Assembly (NCBI GenBank): GCA_963580455.1
Contig: OY756960.1
Span: 30,129,238 to 30,193,237, forward strand
Direction: 5' to 3'
From: Euonymus europaeus
Taxonomy: Eukaryota; Streptophyta; Magnoliopsida; Celastrales; Celastraceae
Length of the DNA: 64,000 bases
Position 1 is the first letter of the stretch, and every line of letters starts with the position of its first letter. The position numbers and the translations under genes were made by a program. The notes below the pieces were generated by a model. That model searched no databases, was not told where the DNA came from, and saw only the letters and a program-made list of their open reading frames with translations. Shown here in pieces: positions 13,638 to 27,083 of this stretch.

Positions 13638-13740
13638 GTAACTCGATGCAAAGGAATCGATTCTTGTTGAAATTCTTCAAAACCTGTGTGGGAGAGTGTT
13701 GGTTCACCTCGCCCTGATTTAGGTCCCATCGTCCTTACTT

Positions 13741-14345
13741 CTGAGAGAGCGAATTAGACGATATGAACAATATAAATGGCAAGAAACCAGAGGTGTTGAA
13801 GAAACTCTACTATGTAATCTGCCTAAGGACCTTAGAAGGGGGAACATGAAACGTCATCTTTGTTGAGCTCTGCTCATGAGGGTGAATTTCTATGCATATC
13901 CTTGTCCTTTTTAGTGGTGGCGTGAGATGCTGTAAATCTTTTCTATTTCCGCATCTTGTTGCATCTATTGTTGGAATGAATAGTCATACACTTACAATGT
14001 GGTTAGAGATTTGTTAATGCATCAGCTTATGAAATCTGTGAGTAGTTGTTTAATGGAAGATGTAGGTATTATGTTCTTTCTTTTTTCATTGAAAATTTGG
14101 ACTCCCACATTCTTATTTTGCTTTTGAGTTTTGACAGTTGGATTGCAACTCTCAGTCCTTTTTAACTGACAATTCGTTCGCTGTATTATTTGGGACTTGA
14201 GAGAGGTTGATGGGTGCATTTTCTTTGCTAGTTAATAGGTTTAATGATTAACATATCTTAATACTAATTTTCATTGGTTGGATTGAAGGTGCCAGTGGTT
14301 GAGAAAATCGATGAACAGTTGTTGGATGCAATGTGTGAGCGTCTC
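13741..14345 (+). pseudogene. Relic of a cyclic-nucleotide-gated ion channel (CNGC) gene
   Basis: Two consecutive exons of a plant CNGC are recognisable. Exon 13741-13881 encodes the C-linker stretch LRERIRRYEQYKWQETRGVE followed by NLPKDLRR and KRHLC, then an in-frame TGA (13864-13866) where the family has Leu, then ALLMR and a GT donor. After a ~400-bp intron, exon 14289 onward encodes VPVVEKIDEQLLDAMCERL, the start of the cyclic-nucleotide-binding domain. Similarity then stops at about 14345. Transmembrane helices, pore and most of the binding domain are absent. The intron sits at the usual CNGC position (after ALLMR), so this is a fragment of genomic DNA and not a retrocopy. The TRIM element lies about 100 bp upstream. 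Confidence 0.7.
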
Positions 14346-16245
14346 AATTATCGCCCAAGTCAACGAGCGAGAATACTGTAATGGACATCGCTGCAATTAT
14401 GCAGTGAGTAAAAATCAATGTTATTAGTACCCGGACCGTACCCTGAAGACCAATGGCTGAAGCAGAACGCAAATCCGTCGAAAACAAAGAAAAGTACTAC
14501 ATAGTAATGGACAAAAAGCTAATGCAAGGTAAGTGTTGCAATTTACACCCACTCTATTGCTTAGAGTGGATAAGAGTTAATCATTGAAAGGTATTATAAT
14601 ATTTTTAGAATTTTAAAAGCAACAGTTTTAGTTTTAGCGTACCAAATTGCCAAAGGTACTAACATGTATAATAAACTTTGAATGACAATATCCCATTTAA
14701 TGATAGATTTATGGGTGTGATATCTTGAATACCGAATTCTAAAATAAAAAAACGCACTCGTCCACAAGGTGTCAACGTGGGGTTGGAACGACACATGGTT
14801 ACACAACGATCCTCCGCTTCTCTTGCTTTTTTTTAACACCATTCTTCTTGTTTTATGTTTTATTTTTAGAGTGTTAATTCGATCAAGATAATTGGATAAA
14901 ATATTTTTACATGTCAAACATTCAGTACATAGTTATAAATTAAACTCCATTTTAGTACATAGTTAAACACGAAATGTAGGTTCAATAAACAATTAACTAG
15001 ACACAACAAGTGGTGATAGTCTCTACAGACATATCCTAGCATAGGTACATTCATGATGAGAACATTTAACATGAGCACATCTAGCACAGTGAGATTTGAT
15101 AGTTGGCGGTGTGTCATCGTCCAAGCGGGTGATATTTTTAATCACATACATGTGAACTACTTCATGAGTTGCACCATAAATCGTCATATCATAGTAGTTG
15201 ACCTATTCCTTTAACTCAACAAGATCACAACACAACGACAAGTCGTAATGTTGGTAGAACATCAAACCACCATCTTGGACCATAAAAAGATTAAGATTAC
15301 AATTGAGAATATGGAGAACATAAATTCTATCCCACCATTCTACTATTCTATTGCAGAAAGATGGAAGCGCTTGATGAGAAGTGTAGGTAAGGAGAGAAGG
15401 GGAAGGTATGCGATACTTATAGTGGATCAGACCTTATTCAAATGAAATCTTATTGTGTGTTTACATCCACTCATTGGATTACATTAACCTCACACCGCCA
15501 ATGTCATTAAAATTGGAGAGAAAGAAGCTTAAAATACAAAAGGACATAATCGTCATTAAAAAAGGATGTAGCCAATATTTTAGTTATTGTTAATGAGCTT
15601 CGTTTTGGACGAACCATACCTTGTCGAAAGCGGATTGACGACATAAATCATACTCTAGGCCTCTTGGTGTAGATGTTTGGTGGATTTTGGCTATCCGAGT
15701 AGTTTAGGGCCTCATACTTGGAGTCAAAGCTCGGAGATGACTTTATAGAGTTAAAGAGTTACTGTAATTTGATTCTCTCCCCTCCTTATTCAAGCTCTCG
15801 CCTTCGGTGACTGTGATTTGCGTCTTCATTTCACACTTGTACTTGAGTCACCAGATTTTTAACATCCTCCTGTGAGAATTAACGATTTTGGTTATGCTCA
15901 CTTGGCTTGCCATTTCACCGATATTTGACATCATATGCCAGAAAGAACTGGTCGGAGGGGATTTTCGTTTGAATTTGTGCTCAATAACTACGTGAAGAGG
16001 ACGCTGATAAAAGTGGAAAAAGGAAGAGCCTCCGCGATCTTAAATACACAACACGAAAAAGTAGTAAATTGTGTCTGTTTAGATTTCTTCAATCTACTTC
16101 GACATTTCGCACATGGTAAAACCTTTATTTTTTGAAAGTTAAAAATATATGTGCAATTGAGTGTTATGATTAGGTCACCTGAAGATCCCTGATTGTATAA
16201 CAATACTACTTGGATTTCATCTTTATTATACAAAAAATTGAGCCA
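14346..16245. other. Intergenic DNA, nothing recognised
   Basis: No exon, RNA gene or repeat with definable ends. Open frames here are short and composed of AT-rich or random-looking residues. The sequence just after the CNGC relic (to about 14530) has no further channel similarity. Confidence 0.4.
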
Positions 16246-16254
16246 TATACTTAT

Positions 16255-17129
16255 GGGTAAATGGTACAGAGCCCCCTAAAGTATGACCTAATTGAAAAAA
16301 ACCCCCCAAATTATGAAAAACTGGATATAACCCCCCAGACGTTTGTTGACCGTCTGAGATAACGGTCAACCCACACGTTTAGCTCACTTTTAAAGGGTAA
16401 AAGGTACAGAGCACCCTAAAGTATGACCTAATTGAAAAAAACCCCCCAAATTATGAAAAACATGATATAACCCCCCCAGTTAGCCACCAGGTTCGTGGTT
16501 GATGTGGAACCAAGCAGTCCATCATTGGTTTCACCTCCACAGATTCATCATGTCAGTCTACCTCCAAGCAGTCCGCCACCAGGTTCACCTCCACATAGGG
16601 GGATAAATGCTATTAGACTAAACTATAAGAGTGTATTGACAATGACAATAACAATAACAGTGAGACTAAACTAACAGTCAAAGTCTGCATACAACATGTC
16701 CAAAATACATCTAGAATTACTTCATGTCCCATTGTTGGTGTTGGCATGAATAAGGGTGCAGTATTCTCTGGTGGACTATGAAGATGAATATGTGGAGGTG
16801 AATCTGGTGGCGGACTGCCTGGAGGTGGACTGCATGATGAATCTGTGGAGGTGAAACCAATGATGGACTGCTTGGTTCCACATCAACCACGAACCTGGTG
16901 GCTAACTGGGGGGTTATATCATGTTTTTCATAATTTGGGGAGTTTTTTTCAATTAGGTCATACTTTAGGGGGCTCTGTACCTTTTACCCTTTAAAAGTGA
17001 GCTAAACATGTGGGTTGACCGTTATCTCAGACGGTCAACAAACGTCTGGGGGGTTATATCCAGTTTTTCATAATTTGGGGGGTTTTTTTCAATTAGGTCA
17101 TACTTTAGGGGGCTCTGTACCATTTACCC
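16255..17129. mobile_element. MULE-like foldback element with 9-bp target duplication
   Basis: An 875-bp element with inverted arms of about 310 bp (16255-16565 against about 16815-17129), both ending GGGTAAATGG. It is flanked by a perfect 9-bp direct repeat TATACTTAT (16246-16254 and 17130-17138). A 9-bp duplication is typical of Mutator-like transposition. Each arm contains an ~80-bp segment twice in tandem (on the left, about 16258-16341 and 16398-16480). Key strings are GGTACAGAGC, CCTAAAGTATGACCTAATTG and CCCCCCAAATTATGAAAAAC. The centre (about 16570-16810) has short repeats of CCTCCA, ACCAGG and GCAGTCC types and no transposase. It would be mobilised only by an enzyme supplied elsewhere. 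Confidence 0.85.
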
Positions 17130-17138
17130 TATACTTAT

Positions 17139-18330
17139 TTATATTATCAAAACACGTTTTTCAATACAATCACATCAACAAAACACAAATCTTTATACAT
17201 TTTTCTCTTTTTACTTAACCTTCAAATCTCAATTGTCCCTCATACATTTTTCAACAAAACTATACCAAAATCAATATTGGGCCCTACATATTTTACAAAA
17301 AGTAAGCTACATATTTATTCACATCACAAAAACATATATCTCAATAGTTACATCAACGAAAACACACATCCCAATACATTGGCAAGTATATATTTTCAAG
17401 CATCGATTGAAGATGCTTTAAATACACCGTGATATTTACAATGTATGTATTTTTATAAATACGCCATCCTAAATTTATTATTATATTCTTAATATGTTTT
17501 TATTAAATCACACTCCCACATGGATCGGAGCTTCGTGATGTCCTCCACTGATAACAAACCATCAAAACATAGATTGAGTCCATCAGGTGACTTATATTCC
17601 CTCAAACCAAGTTGGATATGAAGTGGTTACCTTCAGTTTTAATTCGCTATTTCACTTAGCATTATTCGTATAACTCATCCTGATCTTCACTATCATTACA
17701 TGTATCATTCATGACACCAACAATTGTCCAGCTTAACATGATCAAATTAGATAAAAATTATCAATTTTTCAACTTGAAATTATTTAATTAAATTTGGGTT
17801 GTATTTAATATTAAAGGTCATTCGTAAAATAATGTGTTTTAAGTCATTTTACAAATTGTTCAAAATTAATTAAAAAAATTATGATGTTGTATCTAATAAA
17901 AGTAACGATATGAATTTAACTGCGCCATAAAATAATAATTGTATCGATAAGATTCCACAGTTGAAGGTAATGTGCATCTTTCTCATCATGTCTAGGAAAT
18001 TAAGAAAACTTTTTTTTATAAATTATCAAATTGTTCATCGTATCATTAGTTTATATGGATTATGGAATACAATAGTTGGTCTATGATACTTGCATTTTAG
18101 CTTACCTGCTAATGAATTATTTGTTGAATATATTTACAAGGTAGCGAGAGCGATTACTTCACATATAAGATGATGTGCAGAGGACTATGAAATGTGCACA
18201 CAGAGTGGATTTTGTGCTCCATTTTCCGGAGAATTCCTGCAAATATATGCACTCAACCCAAGCCATTCATCTATGCAAACTGCATGAAAACAATTTTGAC
18301 ATTCGGGTATGGCCTTGACTCTTGAGTGTC
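17139..18330. other. AT-rich intergenic DNA
   Basis: No gene recognised. From about 17.2 to 18.1 kb the sequence is very AT-rich. It then grades into the SF3A3 promoter. Confidence 0.4.
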
Positions 18331-18743
18331 TCCTTGGGCCAGTACTCGGACAAGCATATTGGGCCGGGAGGTATTGTCATCGACTCTCCCCAGTCCCCAA
18401 GGACTATTTTTGTTGTGTTGTACTATTGTTGGACAGTAGAGCCCTGCAAAAATAGAGGGCCGAAGAGCAACCGTGGTCCGTGGAGCTCAATTCTGGGCTG
18501 ATCTCCCTTGACAAAGCGCATGATAAGCAATGATACATTCACATCGCTGCACCACAAAAATTTGATTGCATCTTCCGTATTGGAAAACACGCTGAATTTC
18601 GAGAACTCGCGTATCCGGAACCCAGTAGATTCTTGAGGACCGAGTCGGAAACCCTAACTCGTTAGCATTCAAGTATCTGTTGCTGAGTGCGAGAGAGGGT
18701 GAAGGCACTTTGTCTGAGTGGGAATTAGAGCGAGCGAACCCAG
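18331..18743 (+). promoter_or_regulatory. SF3A3 promoter / 5' UTR: site II and telo-box motifs
   Basis: Two site II elements TGGGCC (18335-18340 and 18360-18365) and a telo-box AACCCTAA (18650-18657) precede the ATG at 18744. No convincing TATA box was seen. This arrangement is typical of plant genes for ribosome and splicing components expressed in dividing cells. Motif positions are read directly; the regulatory role is inferred. Confidence 0.5.
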
Positions 18744-21700
18744 ATGTCGTCAACTTTGTTGGAGGTGACTCGTGCGGCTCACGAGGAAGTTGAGAGGTTT
18801 GAGCGGCTGATAGTGAAGGACCTCCAGAACGAGCCGGCTACGTCCAAGGACCGTCTCTTCCAGAGCCACCGAGTCCGTCACATGATCGACACCATCAGTG
18901 CCACAACGGAGAAGCTCGTAATATTATTTACCTTGCCCTAGAATTTTCTGCACCATTGTTATGCTTAGAAAATGCAGGGGCAAAAATAGAACTTCGAATT
19001 TCATGTTGCTTCTCGTGATAAGAACACCTGAAAGGCAATGTGTATTCTGTTGTTTATTTTTTGCTCTAAGATACCTGAGAAGTACTTCAATTAATGAACG
19101 TCAAACGGCGTGGTTAGTTTCTAGTAGAAATCGGGGATATTATAAATCTGCATTATGTGTTTGTGTTTTAGCTCTAAAATAAATATTTAAAAATTGATTT
19201 TTAGTTTCGAACTATTGGACGTGGATTTTATTTTATATCATTTATTTATTTTTTCATTTTTTGTAGATTGAGGTATATGAAGATAAAGATAGTTCCAGGA
19301 AAGATGAAATTGCTGCCCTTGGAGGCCAAACTGCGAAAGGAACAAATGTCTTCAGTGCCTTTTATGATAGGTTGAAGGAGGTAAAGTGTATGGGTTTTAC
19401 ATTAATTCTAGCTTTCTTCTTTTCATGTGGTTGAAAGAATTCTAGGAATCGGAGGTTAAATGGTTCTTTTGCTTTACTGTCATTGAATAATTGTCAGTTT
19501 TACTAAGAGCTTGATGTGAGCAATTTCTGCTGGTTTAACCTCTTCTGGCGTGCATTGCTTATTTAAGTACCGTGATGTGAGTGTTGTGGTGCCAACGAAG
19601 TAGGAGACTATGACTTTCTAGGAGATGCAAACTAGTGACGTGAAGATGAAAATGTCACTTTGTTATTTCCGGTGATTAATTATTGTTTATCTCTGCAATT
19701 TGTGTAAAAGCTTTTTCTGGCATTTAACAAAGATGAAGATGATAAGCAAAATGGATCCCGTAGACTTTGTGTATAGTGTATGATCTGTATACGTTTAACC
19801 TGTGATGTTATATTTAAATTCGAGGTAGAGAGGACAAGTTAACGTTGATGTTGTTATGTAGCATATGAGGTTAAAGGTAATCTTTGCTTGTGTGTGCGTG
19901 TGCGTGTGTTTGTCTTTGTGGAAAATATCCTTGGTTTTCATTTGAGGTGACTGTTTTTGCTTTCAATGTCTCAGTGCAATTCTTCCTATGTTTTGCAGAT
20001 TCGTGACTACCACAGAAGGCATCCAGCTGCACGTGTTGTGGATGCTAATGAGGAATATGAAGCAATGCTTAAAGAAGAACCATTGATTGAGTTTAGTGGA
20101 GAGGTATATCTCCCTTTCCTTTTTCTTTCTATTTCTCTGGTATCATGTGTGTGCTTCCACTGCTACGAATGCCCACTACTTTTTATCGTGCTTTGATAAA
20201 TTAATTCATATGTCTGGCTTTTCATTTTACAGGAGGCTTTAGGGAGGTATCTAGACCTTCATGAGATGTACCATCAGTATATTAATTCGAAATTCGGAGA
20301 GAAAGTAGAATATGCTGCTTACCTTGACGTTTTTTCAGAACCACAGAAAATCTCTTGGAAATTAAAGATGACAAGGTACTGTTTCTCAGATTCTTTTCAT
20401 ATAGGAAGTGGTTGTTCCTGTATTTGTCAATATGGTGGTATTTTACCCAGTGGGAAATTCCTCCTCCTCTAGCTTCTGCAAATTTCATCCAGGATTTGAA
20501 AATTATTTGTTTTCATGTTTTACGCAGGCAGTACAGGGAGTACATGGAGAATCTGCTGGAATATTTATTTTCTTTCTTTCAGCGGACTGAGCCATTGCAA
20601 GACCTTGATAGAATATTTTCAAAGGTTTGTTTCTTATGATTCATTCATTCTTCTGGTATCAACTCTCTTTTAACTTGGGATGAAAAACAGCTGGGTGTGA
20701 AGTGGTTGTGAGGACCTCGTATTTTATTTTTGCCTGGTTCGCAATATGATGCTGTATATTATGCTTTGATTGCTTCTGCTGGGAGGTTGCTCAGTGTAGA
20801 ATTGTAACTTTGGATAATTTGCAAAAATGGTTACTTTCATGTTGATAGATGTTGTTTATGCAAGGTTAGGCAATGATCACTATGTCACCTTCTTTTGCTT
20901 TGTCCCTGCTAAACAAAGTGAATATGTTCCGTATTTAATTTCCTTTTTTCCCAATCCTTTTGGAAACCGTTCCAGTCTTGATAGTCAGTGGTTCTGTGTC
21001 ATAGCTGTAACGGCTGGCAGACATGGATTCACAATGAGCAAAACCACAAAAAAGGAAACAAAGAGGTTCTAGAAATGTGATTATTTATGCGAATTTGACA
21101 GCCAACATTTGAAAGTAAAGTAGGTCACATTGTCTGCCAACTTCATCTATTTGATTTAATTCTTTCTAAAAGAAAGTATTTGACTTGATTCTACTTTCAC
21201 TGGCAGCAATAACTGAATTCGTTTATGCATGAAACAGAAGGCTAATCCATCACTAATTTTATACGTAGGTAGGATACAAGGCTATTCGATCACGATTATC
21301 CCATTCCTTTGTTTTTTTATAAGTAGGATGATCTTGTTCTTCTCTGCACTATCTTTGATCCCAGCCGTTCATTTGATGAAGTTGAGGTTTTATTGCAGGT
21401 TGTTACTGAATTTGAAGAGCAATGGATAGGTGGAATGGTAGAAGGGTGGGAAAAAAATGATAAAGAAAATGGGCATGCTCCGGCAGAGCATATGACAATT
21501 GACCTTGACTATTATAGCTCTGTTGAGGAGCTGATGGAAGTTGGTCCTGAAAAATTGAAAGAGGTAATGTTGTAATTATTACACTCTGGTTAAATTCTTG
21601 CTTCTAGCCTCTCTTTTTTGTTTTTTTTATTGGGTGAATCCTTTTCTTATTTTTACTGTCATTCTTGCTGTCAATTTCAGTATGGACTTGGTATCATGAC

Positions 21701-24700
21701 TTTCTGACACTTTTTGTGTGTGTGTGTGTGTGTGGTAACATCGACTAAACTTATTGAAAGAAAGATGGTATTTGATACTTTTTTGAATGGAGAAAATATT
21801 TTTACTGGTTCTTCTACCTCTAATTTTCCATTCCTTTTATCCTAGATTGAACTCAAATGGAATAATATGATTTTTTTTTTCATTTGGTTTATTTTGGCAA
21901 TATGATTTTTTATTTCTTCACTGAACTTTTTAGACTATCTTTCTTGTAAGAATGTGTTTTCTTTCTTTTGAAGGAATAAGTGTGTCATCTTTAGAGAAGA
22001 TGCCCTTCACCATCACATTTGTATTTAAATAGCATACTTCATATGTTGTAGAGCATATTTTTGAAGCTCACTTTTACAAAAATTTTGTTTGTATATTTAT
22101 GTTTGCTTGGCAGGCTTTGTCTGGATTAGGACTGAAAACTGGTGGTACTGTACAGCAGCGTGCGGAGAGGCTTTTTCTCACAAAGGTATAATTCATGGGT
22201 TCTTTTGCCTAGTATTAGACCCAACCCCCAAGAAAAAGAAAACAAAGAGTGAGAACTCTGCAATGTGAACATGTTTTGTAGTTGTATTGAGGTGAAGTAA
22301 CTAGCTTTCTCTTCATAGATGATGTAATTTGGTAGTAAACTTGTTCTTATACTCGTGCTCCTCAGTGGAAGTACATACAAAACGAACTTTAATTCATATG
22401 TTTACGTAAACACAATGCTGTTTAAGTTGGCAGGAATTCTTTACTACACATGCTAATTGTGTCATCAGTTGAAAGGCATTGTAAACCTTTTAAGGATACA
22501 GTAGAATTTCCGTAGTTAAGATTTACTATGTCACACCAAGATAAAGATTTTGAATCCTTGTTTTGGTGTGGCTGCTGCTTTACTGGGGCGGGGGGCAGTC
22601 TCATTTGAGATCTTTGTATGTTCTATGGTTAGTATTGTATATGGTTCTTATTTCAATATGTTCTTTCATTTTTGTGCAGCACACTCCTCTTGAACAGTTG
22701 GACAAGAAACACTTTGCCAAGGGTTCACGCAGTTCAGAACAAAATGGGAACCTAGCAGCGCCAAGAGAAGCAGACAACATGGCAGAAATTGCCTTGATGG
22801 AGTTCAAAGTGAGAAAATTATGCAACTTGCTGAATGAGGTCAGGGTGATATTTCCTTGACGTTCCTGGATCTATAATTTTTTTACTTTGAGATGTATTGC
22901 CAAGTTGCAGTGTACCTTGCACTTGATGGTCGTCTAGACCAGGGTGCATATGTCCAAGTATTCTTTCAGTTTTTGAACATCGTATGTATGATTACTGTGA
23001 TCTTGTGCAGACGATTGAAAGGACAAAAGAAAATGTTGTGAAGAAGCAGGCTATGACATATGAAGAAATAGAAGCAGAGCGTGAGGATGTAAGTGAATAG
23101 CATTTCATTTGAAAGCCTATACATGAAGATCTTGAATTTTTAGTTTGCCTTTTAATTCTCCCATGTAAATCAGATAATAGAATGTATTTGTGCACTGTCA
23201 ATGTTCTAATTAGCGTACTTGTATAGAAACTAACGTAAGTGCAATTGTTAAAATTTAGCATGATCCAAACTCGAGTTGGATTAAATCCCCAGGTGCTTAA
23301 ACTGGATGGATAGTCACTCAAGCGACCTTAAAGAGGTGCAAATGCAAAGGAACTTTCCTTTCCTTTCTTTCTTTTAATCAGATGAAAATGAAACCGTTAT
23401 GGAAACAAAAGCCTAGAACAAATGGCAGTTTACAATTTTGAGGATGTTTGGTGGGAAAAAAGTGAGAACAGGTCAATCTTATCACTGCATCTTTGCTTGC
23501 CTTTTTCTGCCTACATAGCCTGATGAGACTAATGCCAATATCCCATTCCATCAGAATAAGACAATTCTCTAATATGCTGATGCCTATTAAAATGCCTTTT
23601 GTACTTCTTGAAAGTTGAAACATAGCATTATGACCACCCTAATATCAGTTGGATACTTTATGATTAAGCTTTCAGTCAAAGTGTCCTCCTGTCTTTCCTG
23701 GTACTTGGTGTGAAGTTTGGTTGACTAGTAATGTTGAAGCCGACAATGTAGCATTTTCTAGGCTATTTTATGTTTGTCCTCTGGAATGCTCCTTTCTCCA
23801 AAATTCCATAAGCTATAGCATTCATATTCAGGATGTTATTATCTTCTGCTGAGTTTGATGTTCTGTAATTGTTAACTTTGCTATTTGGTGATCATTAACC
23901 TATAAATATTGAGCTTCTTATTCATATCTTTGTAGTTTGTACAAATTTTGTTTTATATATCGCGCGAAATCTTCAGCTTCCACTTCATGCACTTGTGGAC
24001 TCGCCAATGTGAAATAGCAGACTTATTGATGTTCTGTAAATGAAATCTCTTATGTAGTGTGGTTTTTGATGATCATGGTTGTGTGGGTTTAATTATAATT
24101 TGCAGGAAGAGACACAGGCCGACTCTGAGAGTGACGATGAAGATCAGCAAATATATAATCCCCTCAAATTGCCAATGGGTTGGGATGGGAAGCCTATACC
24201 ATATTGGCTGTATAAACTTCATGGTCTTGGCCAGGTATGATTTCTGCTTTTAGAGCCTATGAAAACATATTTCCTGCTGATGAACCAAATTGTGCTGTTA
24301 ATCCACTCCCTCAGTCGTCAGCGACATTCTATCAGTTTCATTACCGGTGCTTTTTATGTAGATTATTATCTGTGGAGTTGGTATACTAGTTTTGAAAACT
24401 TGAAAAGATGATGCATGATTTGGGTATTCCTCGCATTGCATGGATCCTGTGAGTTGAAGTTATTATCAGTGCAGTTTTGGTGGCCAACCTACAATAAGTT
24501 CGGAGTTTGAGATTTATGAAATTGCTTTGTTTCTTGTAACATTTCCATTATTATGGTGCATCTGTTGGTTTGATGTGAAAGAATATTGTCTTGGCTGTAT
24601 TTTGACATTCTTTGTCTATTATATAGGCTTTCTTTTGGCTCACAAAATTGCAATTCTTTCCACATTTTTTAGGAGTTCAAGTGTGAGATATGTGGGAACT

Positions 24701-25672
24701 ACAGCTACTGGGGCCGGAGGGCTTTTGAACGTCATTTTAAGGAATGGCGCCACCAGCATGGGATGCGTTGTCTTGGTATTCCAAATACTAAGAACTTCAA
24801 TGAAATCACGTCAATCGAGGTGGGCCTTTTATGTCCTTATTTGTTTGATAGATAATGGATTACACTAAATGTGGGGATGTTGAAATTGATTGTTGTTTGC
24901 ATGATACTAGAACTTCTCTAGATGGGGAAATCATTATCCTTAGGTTGATAATGGTTTTATGCTTGAGTTTGGTTTGTGACTCGTGCACATGCCTTAAAAA
25001 ATAAGAAATATCACTGGCTTAGAATTTTTTCTCTCTCTGTAACTATCATCATTGTTGGAGCATCTTCCTAACTACTTGCTAGTAGCTACTCTACTCTTGA
25101 TGAATATATTAATTTTGACGCCATAACTCTACCCTGAGGAAATGCAAGTTTGTTGCCAAAACATGGGTTTGAGATTCCTGTGATAAAATGAAACATGTAG
25201 AGGTTATATAGATGGATAATATCCAAAATAATTGAAGTGCCTTCAAAAGTGTAGATTTATTTGGTAGTCTATGAAGATTTTTACTGGGTTTCTATTTTGT
25301 TGTTCTTAGAAATAAGGCATCGAACTGTGGGAAAAGGTTGACGTTGTTCTTAATATGCTATTCCATCCCAATGGACTATGTGTTTCAGTTTTCTTTGTGG
25401 TAGATTTATGCATGTAATTTGTGAGTGCGAACATTATATTTGTGTTTTGAGGATGGTACTATTGTAGTATCACTATTACTTTTGCAGTGGTGACCATCGT
25501 GGCACTAAAAACCTTAATCTTGCAGGAAGCGAAAGAATTGTGGAAGGGAATACAAGAACGACAAGGAGTGAACAAGTGGAGGCCCGATCTTGAAGAAGAA
25601 TATGAAGACAAGGAGGGCAACATTTATAATAAGAAGACATATACCGATCTGCAGCGGCAAGGGTTGATTTAA
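18744..25672 (+). CDS. SF3A3: Splicing factor 3A subunit 3 (SF3a60; Arabidopsis ATROPOS orthologue), 509 aa
   Basis: Twelve coding exons: 18744-18917, 19267-19380, 19999-20103, 20233-20375, 20528-20624, 21399-21563, 22114-22185, 22680-22838, 23011-23088, 24106-24234, 24673-24819, 25526-25672. All are GT-AG with closed phases (1530 nt). SF3a60 is part of the SF3a complex of the mature U2 snRNP, which secures the branch site during spliceosome assembly in the nucleus. Visible parts: an N-terminal segment starting [20 protein letters not shown]; SYxYY-type conserved blocks such as RDYHRRHP and [15 protein letters not shown]; a SAP-like helix pair at about 251-290 ([20 protein letters not shown]); an acidic linker with DSESDDED; the block [20 protein letters not shown]; and a matrin/U1-type zinc finger C416-x2-C419-x13-H433-x5-H439 ([15 protein letters not shown]). 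Length is close to the ~500 residues of plant and animal homologues. No disruption was seen. Confidence 0.97.
21711..21734. repeat. (TG)n microsatellite in SF3A3 intron 6
   Basis: About ten uninterrupted TG dinucleotides between exons 6 and 7 of SF3A3. A shorter imperfect GT run lies near 4630-4660. Confidence 0.8.
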
Positions 25673-27083
25673 GGAATATTGTGCTTATCTTCAAGGATAT
25701 GGGCTTTCCATACTTTCTAGTTGCTTTAAGGGCAACTGATGTGTTCCCAAGTTACCTGACCTGAAGCATAAACCCTGTGGTAGGAATTATTTTAAAAAGA
25801 AAAACAATCAATGTAGCTAGTTTCTTCTGATAAATTGCTGCCTGAACATGTTTTTAAGTTGGGGAAACTCGAACAATTGTAATTTATGGTGGAACTTTAA
25901 GCTTACAAGTTCACATTTTGCAGACGAAAGAAGCGAGTTCACATTTTGCGGTAGTGCTAGCTGTCCATGAACATTTTATCCATAAGCGTACATACGCACA
26001 TAAGCAGATGTGGTAAGTCATATATCACTAATTTTGGTGGCAAAATCAAGCTTGAAAATTCAAAAAGAAAAAGAGACAAAAGACTATGGATGTCTATGGA
26101 TGCAAATGTCTATGGACATTTAACATTTTCGATACATTAGTTGCATGTACGGGGTTTTGATCATTTTAGCATATAATCTCTACTCTACAGCTGAAACGTT
26201 TACAGCCAGCCCATTCACCGAGGATCTTTATTTACCGTGGATCTTTATTTACCGTATGTAGCACATTGGCTTTGACAAATTTTTATTCTCTCTGGTCCAT
26301 CTAGCGACCCGCGTTTTTAACTGAATAGGAACATGGGGCATGGGCCTAAATTTTTTTATTCCTAGCTTGAAACAGCAAGCTAGTCTAGCTACTAGCTAGA
26401 GAAGACACATCATGGGCCTAAATATTTGGGCTGGACTGTGCTACAACTCGGGCTGCAAGTATGCGAGTAGTAATCTCGAATCTGTAATCTTATGGTAAAA
26501 AGTACTAAAAACCGATGTATTTTAATTTTACGTACTCCTAATATATGACGTGTAATCTTCTTATTGGGTACCACCACCAAGCAACATCTGATTGTACTTT
26601 CGAGTTGCGACTAAGGCCCAAGCGCACGATGACACTCCATCGTTATAATGCCAAAGTCTTAGGGGTAAGATCGTCACGTAACATCAGTTTATACAAACAC
26701 AAGCGCCTGCTGTTTCAATCCTCTTCAACGTCACTCGCTCTTCCACATTTATCCTCAGGCGACCCAATAAGCATCCACTAGTATCTATTTGGTTCCCTCG
26801 TAATTTCTTTACCTTTGTGATTGCAATCTCGGAATTACTGTTCGTCTCTCTGCGATCTGCTCTAGCCGGTTCCGGCGACTGTTCTTGTACGTTTAGGGTT
26901 TGTTTACGTACTATCCGGAATGGGTGGCCCGACGATATTTTTAATTATTTGCTATTAGGGTTTCAGTTTTTATAATAAATTTTGGGATTAGTGTTTTCAA
27001 TTTCGGCGTTGATTTGAGATTATTCGAGTATTCGAAACTCTTCGGGAATTTGAGACTAGGTTTTTTTTGGTTATTTATAGGCG
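25673..27083 (+). promoter_or_regulatory. SF3A3 3' flank, then promoter and leader of the 27-34 kb gene
   Basis: The SF3A3 3' UTR probably ends near 25.9 kb. The next gene's upstream region has site II motifs TGGGCC at 26341-26346 and 26413-26418, and inverted telo-boxes TTAGGGTTT at about 26893 and 26955. An acceptor TTTATAG ends at 27080, three bases before the ATG at 27084. The leader therefore very likely contains an intron, probably starting after about 26900. Confidence 0.4.

Noticed and set aside
16988..17218. Open frame across the right arm of the foldback element
   Set aside because: It is arm sequence of a transposon plus flank, with no conserved protein features.
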